A stretch of DNA of 64,000 nt. It comes from Cytophagaceae bacterium (GTDB lineage: Bacteria; Bacteroidota; Bacteroidia; Cytophagales; Spirosomataceae). The stretch lies in contig SXXW01000034.1 in assembly GCA_005791165.1 (NCBI GenBank), positions 1-64,000 on the forward strand. Reading direction: 5' to 3'. This document shows, piece after piece, positions 59,871 to 64,000 of the stretch; the stretch's first letter is position 1, and every line of letters starts with the position of its first letter. Below the pieces are notes generated by a model. That model worked only from the letters and a program-made list of their open reading frames with translations, was not told where the DNA came from and made no database searches. A program made the translations under genes and the position numbers.

Positions 59871-61718
59871 TTAATATCCAGGATTCTGAACCAAATTTTT
59901 GTTACGGTTCATTTCATCGCGGTGGATAGGTAAGAAATACATCTTATCTGCCCAAGCACGGTTTTCTTTACCTGGATCCATCAAAGCTACTTTGTATTGA
60001 TAGTCGTAGCTAGTAGGATCATAACGATAAAGCGTAACCGTTTTTCCTGGCTTCAAAGTACCAATCACGTTAATGACTTGAACTTTATTACCTAAGGTAG
60101 TAGGGGCAATCATCCAACGACGGGCGTCATGATATCTTTGCTCTTCGAAAGCCATTTCAATGCGACGTTCATTGCGATATTTTTGACGTAAAGCATTTCC
60201 ACTTTCAGTGACCGCTGGCATACCCGAACGGAAACGAACTTTGTTCAACCAAGCACGAGCTTCAGCATCTTCACCTAACTCAATACAAGCCTCCACATAA
60301 TTCAAAACTGCTTCTGTATAGCGGAAGAAAGGCCAAGGAATTTGTTGCCATGTATTTTGGTCAACAATCGCTGGATTAGGATCCGTAAATTTACGGAAAT
60401 AGTATCCCGTATAACTTCCATTCCAGTCTTCGATTGAACTTTTACGCGTGTCTAAACCAAAATAAGCTACCTTATTAGACCCTGACATAATCTCATACTG
60501 TCCAGTTTGTATTTGATTAAATGGATCTTTTGGTGCTGCACTCGCTGAACGAGGCTTCCAAGCAGAACCATCATACATTAAAGTCGCATAGAAACGCGGA
60601 TCACGATTTACATAGGGAGCAGCTGAATGTTCAGGCTTAGACCATGAAAACTTAGTACCATCCATCATTTCATAATCATCTACGAAATTTTGAATAGGTG
60701 CATTTCCAGCCCAGTTATTATATCCATTAGGTCCGTTAAACAAACCGATACGTCCACCATTCTCAGCTTTGGCATTGATGAAATAACGAGCGAAAATTAA
60801 TTCTCTCTCTCCTCCATTTCTGGATAAAGAGTTGTTCATATAATTCGTTGTTCCATCATCTTTAGATGCGGGCTCAGATAAATTCAATTTATTACCGAAA
60901 CCTGGCAAATCTAATACAGCTTTAGCTGCATTTTTAGCTTTAGTCCAGCGCTCAGTACGAGAACCGTCCACAAAAGCAACAAATTCAGGATTTGTGTAAG
61001 CTGCCATTGCTGCAGATTTAGACTTAGCTGTACTGGCATCATATAGATCACTGGCTGCATAGATTAAAATACGAGATTTTAAGGCTAATGCAGCTCCTCT
61101 AGAAGCACGACCCGCAGCCATAGTTCCCGTCAATAAAGCAGCAGACTCATCACATTCCTTCTCAATAAAAGCGATACACTCTTTCATCGTGTTTCTTTTT
61201 GACAAGAATTCAGTATCTGCTAATGAGAAGGACTTATCCACGATGGGAACACCTCCAAAATAGCGAACTAATTGGTGATAATAATAGGCTCTCATGAATT
61301 TAGCTTCTCCATTCAAACGATCAACAGTAGCTTTAGGAAAAGTAGTCGCCTTTTTTAAATTTTCTAAAGCCACGTTACAAGCACGTATGCGAGTGTACAT
61401 ATTTTGCCAACTTAAGGTTCCGTTGATCCAACCTGGATCGGCAGGATTTGAACGTGATTCAGTGATCGTCGTTATATTTCGACCTGGGTGAGTGAAGGAT
61501 GCTTCATCTGTTAAGGATGCCAACATCTGCTCATCAAATCCTCCATTACCTAAACCTCCGTAGAGTTCAGTTACAAAGGCCTCCGCTAAGCTTGGATCTG
61601 TCCATACGACAGACTCCGAAAGTTGATCTAAGGGTTTTGTGTTGACAAAACTGTCATTACAGCTCGTGAAGACAGTGCCAAAAACCGATAGCGCAATGAT
61701 TACATATCTTTTTTTCAT
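59871..61718 (-). CDS. SusD/RagB family nutrient-binding lipoprotein (second)
   Basis: A 615-residue SusD-like lipoprotein (Cys20, FTSC). SVFGTVFTSCNDSFVNTKPL at the start, FMRAYYYHQLVRYFGGVPIV, WPFFRYTEAVLNYVEACIEL, RRIEMAFEEQRYHDARRWMI and the C-terminal FLPIHRDEMNRNKNLVQNPG are diagnostic. It is longer than the first SusD because of extra loops. It starts 19 bases after the SusC stop. Substrate unknown. Confidence 0.95.
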   Translation of the reverse strand: MKKRYVIIALSVFGTVFTSCNDSFVNTKPLDQLSESVVWTDPSLAEAFVTELYGGLGNGGFDEQMLASLTDEASFTHPGRNITTITESRSNPADPGWINGTLSWQNMYTRIRACNVALENLKKATTFPKATVDRLNGEAKFMRAYYYHQLVRYFGGVPIVDKSFSLADTEFLSKRNTMKECIAFIEKECDESAALLTGTMAAGRASRGAALALKSRILIYAASDLYDASTAKSKSAAMAAYTNPEFVAFVDGSRTERWTKAKNAAKAVLDLPGFGNKLNLSEPASKDDGTTNYMNNSLSRNGGERELIFARYFINAKAENGGRIGLFNGPNGYNNWAGNAPIQNFVDDYEMMDGTKFSWSKPEHSAAPYVNRDPRFYATLMYDGSAWKPRSASAAPKDPFNQIQTGQYEIMSGSNKVAYFGLDTRKSSIEDWNGSYTGYYFRKFTDPNPAIVDQNTWQQIPWPFFRYTEAVLNYVEACIELGEDAEARAWLNKVRFRSGMPAVTESGNALRQKYRNERRIEMAFEEQRYHDARRWMIAPTTLGNKVQVINVIGTLKPGKTVTLYRYDPTSYDYQYKVALMDPGKENRAWADKMYFLPIHRDEMNRNKNLVQNPGY

Positions 61719-61737
61719 TGTTTTGTCTAGTTAATAA

Positions 61738-64000
61738 TTAAAACGTTGCTGTTAATCCTAAATTGATAATCTTAGATTGTGGGTAATACTGGCCAGTAGA
61801 GCTCACAGTTTCAGGGTCAAAGATTTTTAATTTATCCCATGTAAACATATTTAGCCCGTTGGTATACAATCTACCGTTCTTTAAACCAATTTTACTCAAT
61901 AATGTTTCAGGAAGATTATATCCGATTTCAAAGTTTTTCAAACGAATGTAATCTGAACTTCTCAACCAATATGTGTTATTAGCTGAAAAATATTGATCAT
62001 TACGGTTAGCAATACGAGGATGTACGCTGCTAGGGTTTTCTACCGTCCAACGATTCTCATAAATGTCAGAGATGTAATTACCTATATTCCCCATTTCACC
62101 AGCACTGATGAATTGCATGGCTCCGGCTGCTCCTTGAAATAAGATCGTTAAATCAAAATTCTTGTAAGTAGCGCCGATATTTAATCCTCCTTGGAACAAT
62201 GGCAATTGAGTGAAATCATTACGAACCATATCGTTCGGGTCGATTTTACCATCTCCATTCCAATCCTTGTATTTCATATCTCCTGGGCGCAAAGTATTCA
62301 CAAGAGCTTTATAGCTTATCGTTGTTGCATCGATATCCGCTTGATCCTTAAATACTCCATCGTATTGATAAACCATGAAAGTATTCATAGGTCTTCCCGT
62401 AGTACGTTGCCACTCAGGCGCACCTGGTGCCTCATCCCAGAATAAAACCTTATTCTTAGCATAACCACCATTTATACCCACATTGTATTTGAAATCACCG
62501 ATTTGATTGCGATATCCAATGGTAAAATCAAATCCTTTGTTTTCAACTTCTCCAATATTTTGAGCTGGCAATGTTAAACCTGTTGATTGAGGAACAGATG
62601 CATTTTTTTGCCAAAGAATATCGGTACGCTTGTTGTAGAAATAATCTAACTCAAAAGTTACCTTATCGTTAAACAATGAACCTTCTAAACCGATATCCGA
62701 GTTAGTAGCCACCTCCCATGTAATATCAGTATTAGGAATTTTGGTCTCAAATAAAGTTTTAGTTTCTACGTTATTAATGATGTAACTTCTAAATCCATAA
62801 GTCGACAAATATTGATAAGAATCAATTTGGTCATTACCCATTTGTCCCCAAGAACCTCTTAATTTCAAGAAATTAATGGCAGGCAATTGGTCCTTAATGA
62901 AACTTTCTTCCGACATCACCCAACCTAACATACCGCCTGGGAAAAATCCATAACGAGTAGCTTCAGGGAAAATATCAGATCCGTCATAACGCCACAAGAA
63001 TTCAGCTAAATACTTTTCTTTGAAGTTATAAGCCACACGACCAAAATAGTTCAAACGTGCACGCTCATAAGCACCACCACCATTATTTTTCTCTAAATCT
63101 CCACCAGCAAACATTTGATCTAAAGCCGGTGAAATGAAGAAACGACGATATGCATTAAAGTTATCTCCAACGATAGTTTCTCTGTTCGTTCCAGCCAATA
63201 CCGTAATTCCATGGTCATTAAATTTACGCTCATAAGTGGCAATAGCTCCTAGCAATATATTCAGTTGAGATTCATCACCTAATGTCAAGCGAGGCTCAGC
63301 AGGTCCACGTCTAGATGGTACCAATGTTGGAGTTTTTCCATCTGCCTCAAAAGTACTTCCTTTTTGATAAAGAGTCCAAGGGGTCTCCCAACGCTTCGTT
63401 GCACGGAAACGCTTATCTATCGCGGCAGTTCCTGTAAATTTCAAACCTTGAACCCAAGGAATTTTAACATCTAACTGGCCATTGGTTTGAAAATAACTTT
63501 GTTGATCACGGTCATACCCAGTTTGGTTAGTTGTAATAACCACTGGATTTTGTCCATTTTCAATATCAGGACCCGGTAAGCCGTTTGGCCAAAATGCTTG
63601 CTCTTGAGGTTTACCTCTCATTTGCATCCTAAAAATAGCTCCTGCTGACTGGGTTGGAAATCTACGATTTTCTTCACGTCCCAAAACACCAATAGACAAA
63701 TTTATGTTTTCATTAATTTTAGCATCCAAATTTAAACGTAAATCATATTGCTGAAATCCTGTGGCTGAATTTTTATAAAAGGCATCTTGATTTTGATAGC
63801 CTAATGAAGCCAAATACCTGATATTTTCACTTCCTCCACTCATTTGCACATTATGGCGCGACTGAGGTGACCATGATTTTAACGTGGATTTGTACCAATC
63901 TGTATTTGGGTAAAGCCATGGATCAGAACCATCTGCATATTTTTGAATGTCAGTTGGACTAAAAGGAGCTTTTCTACCATTGTAAACCCCTGTGGATTTA
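61738..64000 (-). CDS. SusC/RagA family TonB-linked outer membrane protein (second), 5' end outside window
   Basis: The C-terminal 753 residues of a SusC-like receptor. The same frame is open through to 64000, so the methionine at 63849 is internal. Upstream in frame read WYKSTLKSWSPQSRHNVQMS, a typical SusC segment after the plug. GEDPRFRATKRW-type strands, NFLKLRGSWGQMGNDQIDSY, DWNGDGKIDPNDM and the barrel end SKIINLGLTATF identify the family. The signal peptide, CarboxypepD-like domain and most of the plug are missing because of the window edge, not truncation. Confidence 0.95.
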   Translation of the reverse strand, partial: KSTGVYNGRKAPFSPTDIQKYADGSDPWLYPNTDWYKSTLKSWSPQSRHNVQMSGGSENIRYLASLGYQNQDAFYKNSATGFQQYDLRLNLDAKINENINLSIGVLGREENRRFPTQSAGAIFRMQMRGKPQEQAFWPNGLPGPDIENGQNPVVITTNQTGYDRDQQSYFQTNGQLDVKIPWVQGLKFTGTAAIDKRFRATKRWETPWTLYQKGSTFEADGKTPTLVPSRRGPAEPRLTLGDESQLNILLGAIATYERKFNDHGITVLAGTNRETIVGDNFNAYRRFFISPALDQMFAGGDLEKNNGGGAYERARLNYFGRVAYNFKEKYLAEFLWRYDGSDIFPEATRYGFFPGGMLGWVMSEESFIKDQLPAINFLKLRGSWGQMGNDQIDSYQYLSTYGFRSYIINNVETKTLFETKIPNTDITWEVATNSDIGLEGSLFNDKVTFELDYFYNKRTDILWQKNASVPQSTGLTLPAQNIGEVENKGFDFTIGYRNQIGDFKYNVGINGGYAKNKVLFWDEAPGAPEWQRTTGRPMNTFMVYQYDGVFKDQADIDATTISYKALVNTLRPGDMKYKDWNGDGKIDPNDMVRNDFTQLPLFQGGLNIGATYKNFDLTILFQGAAGAMQFISAGEMGNIGNYISDIYENRWTVENPSSVHPRIANRNDQYFSANNTYWLRSSDYIRLKNFEIGYNLPETLLSKIGLKNGRLYTNGLNMFTWDKLKIFDPETVSSTGQYYPQSKIINLGLTATF

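Noticed and set aside
3437-64000. Antisense and overlapping long open frames throughout the window, for example 12414-12722 minus and 33237-33593 minus
   Set aside because: They lie opposite clearly conserved genes, show no family features, and have compositions expected of reverse-complement coding sequence.
1-64000. Horizontal transfer of the PSD1/DUF1501 cluster from Planctomycetota
   Set aside because: Codon use and AT content look like the neighbours, and there is no integrase, tRNA edge or direct repeat. Shared domains alone do not show recent transfer.

Overview
The window looks like chromosome of a Bacteroidota bacterium, most likely Cytophagales. The evidence is AT-rich sequence, two SusC/SusD pairs, a type IX secretion (Por) sorting domain, DUF5916, DUF2911 and DUF1080 proteins, and thirteen matches to the Bacteroidota -7 promoter element TAnnTTTG at gene starts. 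The genus cannot be fixed from this sequence alone. Gene order and base composition look even across the window, and I see no phage, insertion sequence, CRISPR array, tRNA or rRNA.

Layout. 1-2.9 kb (minus): the 5' end of a probable gmhA, a LemA/TPM-domain operon, and prmC. 3.0-6.4 kb (plus): an oxidative sugar module made of a Tat-type gluconate 2-dehydrogenase subunit 3, a GMC oxidoreductase with a cysteine-cluster motif, and an SMP-30/gluconolactonase. 6.7-22.3 kb (plus): SusC-SusD, then a long tightly packed cluster with planctomycete-style proteins: two PSD1-type (DUF1549/DUF1553) multi-haem-motif proteins, two DUF1501 proteins, a DUF2231/cytochrome c/LRR-like chimera and a GDSL hydrolase. 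A DUF1080 protein faces it. 23.2-42.9 kb: mostly housekeeping genes (rimO, a MoeB-rhodanese fusion, rpmB, an EEP-family protein and an APC permease, a DacB-like peptidase, a Na+/solute symporter, Nudix, Nif3-like, zinc ribbon, accD) plus a T9SS-sorted putative metalloprotease, a HAD/MBL/receiver operon, DUF2911, DUF5916 and YebC. 43.0-50.2 kb (minus): a compact operon SDR - YheT - SerB/SerA fusion - SerC - Gfo/Idh - GDSL - an NrtR-like Nudix gene with an in-frame stop. 50.3-54.3 kb (plus): hemA-recX, then a tyrosine-biosynthesis operon (aminotransferase, tyrA). 54.3-64 kb (minus): a second SusC-SusD pair followed by an ASPIC/UnbV protein, a PAP2/haloperoxidase-like protein and a second DUF1080 protein.

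The most striking signal is in the 5' leader of the tyrosine operon (52085-52226). A promoter element leads directly into a 21-codon ORF with six Tyr and two Phe codons. Its stop codon overlaps a segment complementary to the 5' arm of an intrinsic terminator that ends five bases before the aminotransferase start codon. This has the architecture of a ribosome-mediated transcription attenuator responding to tyrosyl-tRNA. Other points of interest are the SerB-SerA fusion next to serC, the single nonsense codon in the NrtR-like gene, terminators lying between co-directional genes with no room for a promoter, near-leaderless promoters, and the redox/polysaccharide cluster at 3-22 kb.
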